A stretch of 64,000 nucleotides of DNA from an uncultured Flavobacteriales bacterium (GTDB taxonomy: Bacteria; Bacteroidota; Bacteroidia; Flavobacteriales_D; Sanyastnellaceae), in the NCBI GenBank assembly GCA_943787435.1, contig CALSMK010000029.1:1-64000 (forward strand), read 5' to 3'. The position numbers and the translations under genes are program-made. This document shows, piece after piece, positions 47,186 to 55,154 of this stretch (the stretch's first letter is position 1; the number at the start of each line of letters is the position of its first letter). The notes under the pieces are model-generated. The model searched no databases, had not been told where the DNA came from, and worked only from the letters and a program-made list of their open reading frames with translations.

Positions 47186-48514
47186 TCAATTCACGGAGAT
47201 GGACGCAGAAATCCCAGGCCGACTGACACTGTTCAGCTCCCCTTCACTTGAGCCTACGGCATCTCCATCTTGGAGCCTACGGCTGAGCAGGTCATAGGGC
47301 CCTGTGATCACCTTAGCGCCCTCAGGGAGGCTGTTGAGCACTTCGATGTTGGCGTTGTCTTGAATGCCCGTTTGGATGTTGTAGCGGAGGGCTTTCCCAT
47401 CTTCAAGGAGGAATACGCACAGTTGACTTTCGGTGCTGTTGTCCGAAGTGTCTGGCCGCGTGGTGACCGCTTTGATGGGAACGGTGAGCACCTGTGCCTT
47501 CACCTCTGTTTCGATGTCGACTGTGGCCGACATTCCGGGCCGGAAGGGTGTCCAAGTGCTGTCTTTTCCCGCGCTCAGGTCGGAATGTCCTCCTGAGAGG
47601 ATGCGGACCTTGACGCTGAAGTTGGTGACGCTCTCCAAGCTCAGTCGGGCAGCCCCTGTGGCGTTCAATGCAGTGTTGCCAATTTCGGTCACCACGCCGA
47701 GGAACATGCGTTCGGTGTAGGCGTCGACCTCAATCCTCGCCGTATCGCCCAGCTCCACTTTCACGATGTCGGATTCGTTGACTTCAACGTCCACCTCCAT
47801 GGCCCCCAACTCGGAGACGTTCATGATGACTTCTCCTTGGAAGGAGCCTATGCCTTGCACGCCCTCCCCTTCTTCTTTGACCAGGGCAGTCACGGTGCCC
47901 GATTGGGGAGACAGGATGACGGTTCTGCGCAGGTTGTCCTCGGCTTCCTTGACGGCTGCCTCGGCACTGCGGATGCTGAAGCCGCCAGACCGGACGTTTT
48001 GTTCTGCGGCCTCCAAGTCGGCTTCGGCGCTTTGAAAGGCCACTTCCGCCTGCTCAAAATCAGCAGCGCTCAAGACGCCTTTGTCGTACAAATCTTGGTT
48101 GCGGCGAAAGGCCAATTGCGCTGCTGAAAAAGCCGCTTTGCTCTGGGCCAAACGGGCCGAGGCGGTGGCGCGGTTGGATTTGGCATTGTCCAACGCCGCT
48201 TTGGCCTGGCTCAACCGGCTTTCGAAGATGTCAGGGTTGATTCGGGCCAGCAATTGACCTGCTGTGACCCTGTCTCCTTCTCGAACAGGCAGTTCGATGA
48301 GTTGGCCGCTGACTTCAGCGGATATTTTGACCTCAACTTCGGGTTGAATGCGGCCAGAAGCGATCACCGTTTCCACAATTCGGTTCTGACCCACGTCCTC
48401 GGTTTGAACGTTGGGGGCATCAGGTCCGCCGCCAAAGGCCAGGGCCAAGGCCACCATAACCACGACGGCGACGCCAAGGATGATGAGGGTGCGTTTTCCG
48501 AGTTTCATGCGCAT
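47186..48514 (-). CDS. HlyD/MacA-like periplasmic adaptor of an efflux pump
   Basis: The 442-residue protein has one N-terminal membrane helix (TLIILGVAVVVMVALALAF) and a periplasmic body. The split lipoyl/biotinyl domain is seen at VKISAEVSGQLIELPVREGDRVTAGQLLARI and again at RRTVILSPQSGTVTALVKEEGEGV. Between them lies a long alpha-hairpin rich in Ala, Gln and Glu (residues 100-190). The later beta-barrel and membrane-proximal parts end with a putative barrel near residue 400. It would bridge an inner-membrane ABC or RND pump to TolC. The tolC-like gene is directly upstream (one-base overlap), but no ABC transporter of the MacB type follows; the inner-membrane pump must be elsewhere. Confidence 0.88.
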   Translation of the reverse strand: MRMKLGKRTLIILGVAVVVMVALALAFGGGPDAPNVQTEDVGQNRIVETVIASGRIQPEVEVKISAEVSGQLIELPVREGDRVTAGQLLARINPDIFESRLSQAKAALDNAKSNRATASARLAQSKAAFSAAQLAFRRNQDLYDKGVLSAADFEQAEVAFQSAEADLEAAEQNVRSGGFSIRSAEAAVKEAEDNLRRTVILSPQSGTVTALVKEEGEGVQGIGSFQGEVIMNVSELGAMEVDVEVNESDIVKVELGDTARIEVDAYTERMFLGVVTEIGNTALNATGAARLSLESVTNFSVKVRILSGGHSDLSAGKDSTWTPFRPGMSATVDIETEVKAQVLTVPIKAVTTRPDTSDNSTESQLCVFLLEDGKALRYNIQTGIQDNANIEVLNSLPEGAKVITGPYDLLSRRLQDGDAVGSSEGELNSVSRPGISASISVN

Positions 48515-49974
48515 TAAAGTTTGAAGCGCAGGCCGCGTCCCGAATAGAAATCCAGAATGGCGATGCGGAAGACCAAATCATAGCGGGAGCGAAGGGCTTG
48601 CAACCGGGCTGAATCGTATCGATTGCGGGCTTGCGTGTAATCAACTTGAGTGGAAGCCCCTTGCTCAAACCGCAGCTGAGCATTGTCGAAAGCGAGCTTG
48701 GCCGAGGCCTCTGAACGCTCTGCAGCGGCGAGGGTCTCGGTCGCGTTTCTCGCGTCGCGGTGGGCCCGCTCCACGGACTGTTGCAAGGTTTGTTTGGTCT
48801 GCTCCAATTGAAGTTCTGCCTGCTCGATCCCGACTTGGCTCCGTCGCGTTCCGTTTCGAACGGACCAGCCATTGAAAATGGGAATGGACAGACTGAAAAA
48901 CAGGCTTTGGTTGACGTTGGATGACACTTGGTCCGAGAATGGCTTGGTCCGGTAATCGTTGTAGACCAAAGCGCTGGAAAGAACAGGCTCGAGTGTGTTT
49001 TGGGTGACGCCAATTGTGAAGAGCTGCAATTCGGGATCTCCGATGGGTTCTTGGGCAGCACCTGAGAAACCTGAGCCATAGCTCCAGCTGGCACTCAGCC
49101 TGGGCAACCCGACGGTTTTCGCCAAATCGAGTCCGATTTCCTGTTGACGAATTCTTGATGACCCAGCTTTGATTTCAGGAAAAGAAGTGAGGGCGGCATT
49201 GAGCACCTTATCCAAGCCCATCAGTGCGGGAAGGTTGCCCACATCGTTGAGGTTGGGGCGGTCAATGGTGAGGGCGTCGGCATCGTTCGGGCTGAGCCTC
49301 ATCGATTGCGCCAATTGCAGACGTGCCAAGGACACTTCGCCTTCCGATGAAATCTTGGTGGATTGATCGGATGCGAGCTGAGCTTGAAGATCCAATAAGT
49401 CCGATTGTGGTGCAGCTCCGGCGTCGACAAAGGCCCGGATGCGGTCCACTTGAACCGATGTGGTTTGAACGTTGAGGACCGCGATGTCCAGCGCATCTTC
49501 GGCGAACATCAAACTGATGAAGGCACTCGCCACCTGCAGGGCCACGTCATTTTGGGTGCTTTCCAGATCTAGGCCCGCCGCCACTCTGCGTTCTTCGGCC
49601 TGTTCCAGCCTGAGGTGGTTGGACATGCCGGCAAAAAGGGTAATGCCCGAACCAATGCCCACCGAATTGGATCGAATTCTGGAGGTGGCAAATTGGTTGG
49701 TGAAGGGGTCAATGGTTTGGCCCCAATTGTAACCGTGGGAGGCACTGCCATTTAGGTTGGGCAAGAAGGCAGCCTTGGCCTCGTCTACGTCAATGTCATT
49801 GCCCTCTAGCCCAAGCTGCCCTTGACGGACTTGCAGGTTGTTGGCCTGAGCATGGGCAATGGCTCGCTCCAAGGACCAAGAGGTCCCTTGACCTTTCACC
49901 GCAAGGGTCAACGTCAAGAGGAAGAGAAAAGAAAGGGTTTTGGTGAAACGAAGGGGGAAAGGCTTCGATGGCAT
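48514..49974 (-). CDS. TolC family outer-membrane efflux protein
   Basis: From ATG 49974 the product has 486 residues with a signal peptide (FLFLLTLTLAVKGQG). Two OEP repeats are visible: SLERAIAHAQANNLQVRQGQLGLEGNDIDVDEAKAAFLPNLNG starts the first, and the second begins near residue 280 (LDKVLNAALTSFPEIKAGSSRIRQQEIGLDLAK). Long helical stretches (SQVGIEQAELQLEQTKQTLQQSVERAHRDARNA) form the periplasmic tunnel and aromatic strands the barrel. It would form the outer-membrane exit duct together with the downstream HlyD-like adaptor. A -7 box lies 31 bases upstream, so tolC probably heads an operon continuing through macA-like, tsaB and the Rieske-like gene. Confidence 0.9.
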   Translation of the reverse strand: MPSKPFPLRFTKTLSFLFLLTLTLAVKGQGTSWSLERAIAHAQANNLQVRQGQLGLEGNDIDVDEAKAAFLPNLNGSASHGYNWGQTIDPFTNQFATSRIRSNSVGIGSGITLFAGMSNHLRLEQAEERRVAAGLDLESTQNDVALQVASAFISLMFAEDALDIAVLNVQTTSVQVDRIRAFVDAGAAPQSDLLDLQAQLASDQSTKISSEGEVSLARLQLAQSMRLSPNDADALTIDRPNLNDVGNLPALMGLDKVLNAALTSFPEIKAGSSRIRQQEIGLDLAKTVGLPRLSASWSYGSGFSGAAQEPIGDPELQLFTIGVTQNTLEPVLSSALVYNDYRTKPFSDQVSSNVNQSLFFSLSIPIFNGWSVRNGTRRSQVGIEQAELQLEQTKQTLQQSVERAHRDARNATETLAAAERSEASAKLAFDNAQLRFEQGASTQVDYTQARNRYDSARLQALRSRYDLVFRIAILDFYSGRGLRFKL

Positions 49975-50005
49975 GGCGGGGGGACAGAGGTCGAAAGACA
50001 CCCCG

Positions 50006-50013
50006 CAAAAGTA
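50006..50013 (-). promoter_or_regulatory. -7 promoter box TACTTTTG for the tolC operon
   Basis: On the minus strand TACTTTTG is an exact TAnnTTTG match, 31 bases before the tolC-like ATG. The flanking sequence is GC-rich, which makes the box stand out. Confidence 0.5.
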
Positions 50014-50046
50014 CGTAGCCCACGTGAGCGGGCATGAGGTGTTGTG

Positions 50047-50799
50047 TCAGTATGCCAACACTTCAATTTCAACCCTGCGATTGGCTTCGTGTTGCCAAGC
50101 ATACACAGGGTCAGGGAACAGCAAGGCATCGGAGCCATACCCGGCAGGATGAAGTCGGTCGGGATTGACCCCTTTGGCAACGAGCCACTGAATCAGGGCT
50201 TTAGACCTCTTGACGCTGGCTTTCCGGTAAAAGGCCCGTGACCTGCGGCCATCAGCGCCGTTTACATGACCGATGATGTTGATCTCGACGGTGGGGTTGG
50301 CTTGGAGCCAAGTCAAAAGCTCATCGGCTATGGTGAAGCTTTTGGGGTGGATCCGGTATTGATTGCCAATGAAGTGAATGCCCAAGATGTCGGTCTTCAG
50401 GCCGACTTCGAGAGGACGGAGTTTAATGTTGACGGTGCGCTCTTTAACAAGGTCTGGCCAGAATGATTCGGCGTAGAACATGAACCCTTGTTTGTGTCCA
50501 ATCAAGGTGTGATGTCGGTGAGGCACAATCTGAAGCACAGTGTCTTGCAGAGATGTAAATCGCCCGGGTCTTCGGTTGTGATAACCGAAAAGGACCACAT
50601 CACATGTGGTGGGTTGCCTTTCAGAATTCACTTGGAACCGAAAGCTGCCGAAATCCTGGGAGGACTTGCTCTCAACAATTGCGCGTTCGGCTCTGAATTG
50701 AGCGTGCGCCGAGGAAGTGGTGGTCAGAAGGAGAACTGTTGTGGCAGTCAACAGGCAAAATGTGGGCCATCGTAGATAAAAGGAAGGCTGGTCAAGCAT
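50047..50799 (-). CDS. OmpA-family peptidoglycan-associating protein
   Basis: The 250-residue product from ATG 50799 has an N-terminal signal segment (FCLLTATTVLLLTTTSSAHAQ). The central region has no recognisable domain. The C-terminal 110 residues form an OmpA-like domain: FTIADELLTWLQANPTVEINIIGHVNG, then KASVKRSKALIQWLVAKGVNPDRLHPAGYG and HEANRRVEIEVL. The Asp/Arg pair that grips diaminopimelate is represented by N/D in HVNGAD and R in NRRVEI. It likely anchors to peptidoglycan from the periplasm. It is the last gene of the minus-strand run that begins with the oxidase accessory genes, but a small inverted repeat before its start hints at separate control. Confidence 0.82.
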   Translation of the reverse strand: MLDQPSFYLRWPTFCLLTATTVLLLTTTSSAHAQFRAERAIVESKSSQDFGSFRFQVNSERQPTTCDVVLFGYHNRRPGRFTSLQDTVLQIVPHRHHTLIGHKQGFMFYAESFWPDLVKERTVNIKLRPLEVGLKTDILGIHFIGNQYRIHPKSFTIADELLTWLQANPTVEINIIGHVNGADGRRSRAFYRKASVKRSKALIQWLVAKGVNPDRLHPAGYGSDALLFPDPVYAWQHEANRRVEIEVLAY

Positions 50800-50800
50800 G

Positions 50801-50815
50801 TGTGTAATATACACA
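50801..50815. repeat. Inverted repeat TGTGTA-ATA-TACACA upstream of the OmpA-family gene
   Basis: Two six-base arms separated by three bases lie immediately before the ATG at 50799 and after the stop codon at 50816-50818. It is too short and lacks a T run for a terminator; an operator is possible. Confidence 0.35.
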
Positions 50816-51052
50816 TTATTCGACTAAACCCCATTTTTTAACTACGAAAAAACCAAATATTCCGATTAATATGTAGGGCACAGCCATGATATAAAGGATG
50901 CCTTGGTTGATTCCTCGGCCCACGGCTCCCTCGGCTGCACTGTCCTCTGCCACGGCTTTGCACATGACACATTGGGCGTCCACATCCGCCAACATCAGGA
51001 TGGCGGCCATCGCCAATGCGAATCGGGCAATAGAGACGGACCGCCGGGTCAT
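50816..51052 (-). CDS. Small CxxC membrane protein in the oxidase assembly cluster
   Basis: The 78-residue protein has an N-terminal signal or anchor (IARFALAMAAILMLADVDA), then CVMCKAVAEDSAAEGAVGRGINQGILYIMAVPYILIGIFGFFVV: a CxxC pair just outside the membrane followed by a transmembrane helix and a short charged tail. I know no experimentally assigned function. The start follows the DUF420 stop with no gap, so it is part of the same operon as SCO and COX subunits. The pairing of a periplasmic CxxC with DUF420 and SCO suggests a role in copper or thiol chemistry during oxidase assembly; that is inference. Confidence 0.7.
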   Translation of the reverse strand: MTRRSVSIARFALAMAAILMLADVDAQCVMCKAVAEDSAAEGAVGRGINQGILYIMAVPYILIGIFGFFVVKKWGLVE

Positions 51053-51604
51053 TCAGTGAGGGTAGTAAGGTGAGATCATCAAATACACAATCACCCCTGT
51101 CGCCGTTACATACAGCCACATCGGCATGGTGATTTTGGCAATTTTCCTGTGCTTGGCCACATCGCCCATCAAGCCCCGGGCGTAGCTGAACAAAGCCAAT
51201 GGGACAATGGCAACAGACAGCAAGATGTGGCTGACGAGTACGATGAAATAGACAGTCCGGATGGCGCCTTCACCACCAAATTTCGTGGAGTCGGTGAGCA
51301 TGTGAAAGGTCACATAGCTCGTCAAAAAGAGCGCCGACAATGCCAAAGCCGCTGTGTTGAGGATTTTGTGTCTTTGGACTTTCCCTTTGCGAATCGAAAT
51401 GAAGCTGGCCAGCAAGCAGCAAAATGCGGAGGCATTGAAAATGGCATTCAGCCTCGGCAGCCAATAAACCTGGCGTAAAGTTTCTTCAGAAAGGCCCTCT
51501 GCAGAGGGGATGAGGAACAACGCCACGACGATCAACGGAATGGCGATAGACAGGGTCCAGACAAACCGCCCGATGGCCTTGGGGTTGACTTGGTTGGCGT
51601 TCAT
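51053..51604 (-). CDS. DUF420 (CtaM/YozB-like) membrane protein
   Basis: The 183-residue protein has five predicted membrane helices. Conserved histidines or polar residues sit at their ends, as in NAIFNASAFCCLLASFISIRKGK, SYVTFHMLTDS and VSHILLSVAIVPLALFS. DUF420 includes CtaM/YozB of Firmicutes, needed to make active aa3/caa3 heme-copper oxidases. Its placement between SCO and the small CxxC protein agrees with that. The start overlaps the SCO stop by four bases (ATGA). Localisation is the inner membrane. It is not a subunit but probably an assembly factor. Confidence 0.87.
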   Translation of the reverse strand: MNANQVNPKAIGRFVWTLSIAIPLIVVALFLIPSAEGLSEETLRQVYWLPRLNAIFNASAFCCLLASFISIRKGKVQRHKILNTAALALSALFLTSYVTFHMLTDSTKFGGEGAIRTVYFIVLVSHILLSVAIVPLALFSYARGLMGDVAKHRKIAKITMPMWLYVTATGVIVYLMISPYYPH

Positions 51605-52899
51605 GGGGTATGGGTCGGGGTCGGATCGGAATTGGCAATGAGGATGTACATGTCCTCTAACAACCCATCGACCTCTGAGGTTTTCGTTCCATCATAGGTT
51701 CCCCTGAGGCGTCCTTCAGTGTCCACAAGAATGATCTGATCGGAATGAAAAAAACCGCCTTCCGCCGTGTCGCTGGCCAATGCAGTCAACAAGTATCCCT
51801 CTTGAAGAAGGGGGTACAGGTCGGATTTTGGACCTGTGAGAAAACGCCAGAGGTCAGGGTCAGCACCCAGCCTGTCTGCATACCGCTTCATGCGATCAGG
51901 GGTGTCGTGGTCAGGGTCCACGGTATGGGTGACAATGCTGACCCGATCGCCAAGCCCTTCGGCAAGCAACCGATCGTGAACGCGCGAAAGTTGACTGCTG
52001 ATCACAGGGCAAATGGTCGGGCAAGAGGTGAAAAATGCATCCGCCAGTCTGATTTTACCCGCGAAGTCCTTGTGGCTGCACTCCCTTCCCAACTGATCGG
52101 TCAAGGCAAATTTGGGCACGGTGTGGTAGAGGGTGTCTGATTCACCATCACCGGAGGGCATCCAATCCCGTGGTCCCAAAAAAGGCAGAGGGGGTGCTGC
52201 TTCCAGCAGGCTTTGCTTCTTCAAGCCCTCGAGTTTTCGTTTTTTCAGCAGTGCAATGTCTTCCACAGCTTCGCCCATTTCGTGTTCGCTTGAGGCGAGG
52301 TATTTCTGCCGGACATACCCTTGATCATCAATCAGCAAGAGGGTGGCAATGTTGTAGGGGTCATTGGGATCTCGGTCTACACCGAGGTCGAGGGTGATCA
52401 AGCTGTCGATTTGCGATTGTTCTCCGGTCAAGAAGCGCCACTTGTCTGGGTACCGGTTGTAACGCTCGTTGCGTGACACGTAGTTCAGCAGGCGCTCTGG
52501 GGTGTCATGCTCGGTGTCCAGGGAAATGCACAACAGGCCCACGTCGGGTTCATCGCGGTACCTCCAATTGGCCCACAACAATTGCTGGGTCAGTTGGGTG
52601 AGGTAGGGCGTTGACGCTGTATCGGTGGTCATGAAGGCGACCAACCAAAATGAATCAGAGAGCGAGGCTCGGGTTACCGAATTTCCTTGCTGGTCCACCA
52701 GATCAAAGTCGGGCAACCTTCTGGCATTCGCCGGACGTTCTACTCGGGTTCCGTCTTGAGCGAAGTAATCGAGGTCCCCGAATTCGTGCCGCATACCGCG
52801 GCCAAGGAACAAGAGAAGGAGAAGGGGCAGGCCCGGAAGGGCAGCCACCAAAAGAAACCGCTTCCAGACGCTTCGTTTGGACGGATTGGGGTGGCCCAT
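51601..52899 (-). CDS. Tandem SCO1/SenC-type protein with degenerate first domain
   Basis: The 432-residue protein has one N-terminal membrane anchor (LVAALPGLPLLLLLFLG) and two thioredoxin-fold SCO domains. The second (about 260-425) has the copper-binding C293-PTI-C297 and His 385, so it can deliver copper to the CuA site of cytochrome oxidase. The first (about 62-215) is clearly homologous (DTEHDTPERL against DPDHDTPDRM; WRFLTG in both), but the equivalent positions are Asp 93, Thr 97 and Asn 183, so it cannot bind copper the same way. Normal SCO proteins are single-domain, about 200-230 residues. It lies between COX4 and DUF420 in the oxidase cluster. Confidence 0.88.
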   Translation of the reverse strand: MGHPNPSKRSVWKRFLLVAALPGLPLLLLLFLGRGMRHEFGDLDYFAQDGTRVERPANARRLPDFDLVDQQGNSVTRASLSDSFWLVAFMTTDTASTPYLTQLTQQLLWANWRYRDEPDVGLLCISLDTEHDTPERLLNYVSRNERYNRYPDKWRFLTGEQSQIDSLITLDLGVDRDPNDPYNIATLLLIDDQGYVRQKYLASSEHEMGEAVEDIALLKKRKLEGLKKQSLLEAAPPLPFLGPRDWMPSGDGESDTLYHTVPKFALTDQLGRECSHKDFAGKIRLADAFFTSCPTICPVISSQLSRVHDRLLAEGLGDRVSIVTHTVDPDHDTPDRMKRYADRLGADPDLWRFLTGPKSDLYPLLQEGYLLTALASDTAEGGFFHSDQIILVDTEGRLRGTYDGTKTSEVDGLLEDMYILIANSDPTPTHTP

Positions 52900-52905
52900 A
52901 GGGGC

Positions 52906-53283
52906 TTAGTGGAACATCAAGTCCATCCCAAAGTGGGAGGCGCCTTCCGTCAAGGCGATGAAAATCAGATAGCCCACAAAAAGGAAGTAAGGGGCGATCA
53001 CTGCGTTGCGCAAGTTTTTGCGCTCTTCACCCAAGTGCATGAAGCTCATCACGATATAGCCAGCTTTGAGCAAAGTCAAGATGATGAAGGTCCATTTGAT
53101 GGCCGTCCATGTGAAAGTTTCTGACCGCTTAAACATCACGCCCATGCCCACCTCTACAGCCGTAATGGCGGAGAGGATGATGGTGACCATGTACACCTTC
53201 TTGCGGATAGCACGCCCTTGCTCTTCGCTGTGGTGGGCGTTCAGTGCGTAGCTGTCGTTGACTATGAGATCGTCGCGCTCCAT
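52906..53283 (-). CDS. Cytochrome c oxidase subunit IV (bacterial COX4)
   Basis: From ATG 53283 the product has 125 residues with three membrane helices: VYMVTIILSAITAVEVGMGV, WTFIILTLLKAGYIVMSFMHLG and VIAPYFLFVGYLIFIAL. The second helix ending in KAGYIVMSFMHLGEE is the signature of bacterial COX4, a small non-catalytic subunit of caa3-type oxidases. A longer start at 53334 overlaps the COX3 gene and lacks family support. The start follows the COX3 stop by one base, giving close coupling in the order COX3, COX3, COX4, SCO. Confidence 0.88.
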   Translation of the reverse strand: MERDDLIVNDSYALNAHHSEEQGRAIRKKVYMVTIILSAITAVEVGMGVMFKRSETFTWTAIKWTFIILTLLKAGYIVMSFMHLGEERKNLRNAVIAPYFLFVGYLIFIALTEGASHFGMDLMFH

Positions 53284-53284
53284 G

Positions 53285-54265
53285 TCAGATGAGGTAGAAG
53301 AAGGTAAAAACAAAGACCCACACCAGGTCGACAAAGTGCCAATAGAGGCCCACTTTCTCGACCATTTCGTAGTGGTTGCGGCGTTCCATCACCCGGTTCA
53401 GAACCAGGAAAAAGACCACAATGTTGATGATCACACCTGAAAACACGTGGAATCCGTGAAAGCCAGTGATGAAGAAAAAGAAGTCGCTGTAGCTCTGCTG
53501 AACGGCATACTCGCTGTCGTGCAGGTTGGCTCCAAATGAGAAGTTTTCGGAGCGGGCTTCCCACAATGTGGCCATGGCCTCACCTTCAAGAACGGTTTCT
53601 CCCTCAACGTACTTGTTGATGGTCAGACCATGCAAGTGGGCTTCGTGGGGATGATCTCCAAGTTCGGTCAGGACCACATGGTCTGCATCACCACTGAGGG
53701 TCACCGCTGGATTGCCGTCCAAGTGCATCTCCATAAGGTGACCAAAATGGTGGTCCATGAAAACGGCCTCTCCGGCGTTCATCTCAATGGCATTGCCATC
53801 AGGTCCGGTGATGGTGACATCCTCAGCGAGCAAAAAGCTGCCGCCGCTGCCGTGAATGAAGTGACTCCATTCCCAAGCTTGGCTGCCCAAAAAGAAGAAT
53901 CCACCGATGATGGTGAACGCCATCCACTTTAGAACTTCTTTCCTGTTGTTTCGGTGGCCTGCCTCTACGGCCAGCACCATGGTGACCGAGCTGACGATCA
54001 AAATGAAGGTCATCAAGGCTACATAAATCAGCGGGTATTGCCCCTCCAATCCTGGCAGAGCCCGGAAGACTTGTTCGCCAATGGGCCATGCTGCCGTTGA
54101 ACCTGCACGGCTAAAGCCGTAGGCTACGAGCAGCCCTCCGAACGTCAAAGCGTCCGATACGAGGAAGTACCACATCATCATTTTGCCGTAGCTCACGCTG
54201 AACGGCGAGCGGCCTCCTTCCCAGAGAACTTCCTTCGATATTGCTTTGCTTGCCTCTCCCGACAT
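53285..54265 (-). CDS. Cytochrome c oxidase subunit III with His-rich insert
   Basis: The 326-residue protein has the COX3 helices: MMMWYFLVSDALTFGGLLVAYG, YPLIYVALMTFILIVSSVTMVL, EVLKWMAFTIIGGFFFLGSQAWEW, then FFFFITGFHGFHVFSGVIINIVVFFLVL and WHFVDLVWVFVFTFFYL. The G-F-H-G-x-H-V motif and the terminal WHFVD are diagnostic. Between helices 3 and 4 is an unusual insert of about 110 residues with nine histidines between 172 and 212. In the family this loop faces the periplasm. The gene follows another COX3-type gene; two consecutive COX3 genes are usual in the caa3 clusters of Bacteroidota. Confidence 0.92.
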   Translation of the reverse strand: MSGEASKAISKEVLWEGGRSPFSVSYGKMMMWYFLVSDALTFGGLLVAYGFSRAGSTAAWPIGEQVFRALPGLEGQYPLIYVALMTFILIVSSVTMVLAVEAGHRNNRKEVLKWMAFTIIGGFFFLGSQAWEWSHFIHGSGGSFLLAEDVTITGPDGNAIEMNAGEAVFMDHHFGHLMEMHLDGNPAVTLSGDADHVVLTELGDHPHEAHLHGLTINKYVEGETVLEGEAMATLWEARSENFSFGANLHDSEYAVQQSYSDFFFFITGFHGFHVFSGVIINIVVFFLVLNRVMERRNHYEMVEKVGLYWHFVDLVWVFVFTFFYLI

Positions 54266-54298
54266 GACGCTGATTTGCGCCGCAATATTACGCCATCC

Positions 54299-55111
54299 TC
54301 AGTGGATGAAGAAGAGGAAGGCGAACAGGTATATCCACAAGAGGCCCAGGAAGTGCCAATAGACCCCTGCAGTGTGCAATCTGACGGTGTCACCGGGATG
54401 GATGACCCCCTTCAAAATCCGCACCCCATTGACCACCAAGTAGGTCAATCCAAGCGCCAAATGGAGCAGGTGAATGAAGATGAGGATGTACAAATAACCC
54501 GCCGCGGAATTGGAAGTACGCACCACATCAATGCTGATGTCTCGGGACATCAAAACATCATCTGCAGCGAAAATTTCTCCAGTGGACGGGCGATAATTCA
54601 GCGGGACCCCATCCTGTGTAATGGTGAAGTCCTTGCCCCATTCTGCTGGGCCATTGATGAGGTTTTTGATGCTGTTCCAACGGTAGGCTTTGGCACCGCT
54701 GGCCGACTCATCGATGGTCCATCCCATGCCTTTCTGCTGCAATTCTTCCCAGCCTTGCCATTGCATCATGCTGAACCCAAGTCCCAGCGCAAAGGCGATG
54801 GCGAGGTGGATGAAGCTGGCTTGGGTTTTGCCTTGTTTCATGGACCGCAGGCTGAGGTACATGGGCAAAGAGCTTGCGATGATCAGGGCGTTGCTGATCC
54901 ACAGGGCCCGAGGCGCTTCGATGTGAACCCAGTATTGGCCCACGTTGGATACGATGTAGGCCGACGTGAATCCTGCAAAAAGCATGACGACGGCGAAGAG
55001 GATGAAGTACATCAACATCTTCTTGGTGCGGTCACGGACTTCGGGATCCAATCCTTCGAATACGTCCATGCGCCCTTTGGGGGCTTCCTGTGCGGCTTCT
55101 TTGCTGTTCAT
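54299..55111 (-). CDS. Cytochrome c oxidase subunit III (first copy)
   Basis: The 270-residue product from ATG 55111 has five helices: MLMYFILFAVVMLFAGFTSAYIV, LWISNALIIASSLPMYLSL, FIHLAIAFALGLGFSMMQW, GYLYILIFIHLLHLALGLTYLVV and YWHFLGLLWIYLFAFLFF. The SAYIV end of helix 1 and WHFLGLLWIYLF match COX3. A polar loop of about 80 residues between helices 3 and 4 includes SASGAKAYRW. It lies 43 bases after cyoE and 33 bases before the second COX3. The two COX3-type proteins probably act together in one caa3 oxidase. The GTG at 55138 was not used because the ATG fits the charged N terminus better. Confidence 0.9.
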   Translation of the reverse strand: MNSKEAAQEAPKGRMDVFEGLDPEVRDRTKKMLMYFILFAVVMLFAGFTSAYIVSNVGQYWVHIEAPRALWISNALIIASSLPMYLSLRSMKQGKTQASFIHLAIAFALGLGFSMMQWQGWEELQQKGMGWTIDESASGAKAYRWNSIKNLINGPAEWGKDFTITQDGVPLNYRPSTGEIFAADDVLMSRDISIDVVRTSNSAAGYLYILIFIHLLHLALGLTYLVVNGVRILKGVIHPGDTVRLHTAGVYWHFLGLLWIYLFAFLFFIH

Positions 55112-55154
55112 GATGTGTAGGTGCACAGGGAGAACCATCCTGTGCCGATGTGGT

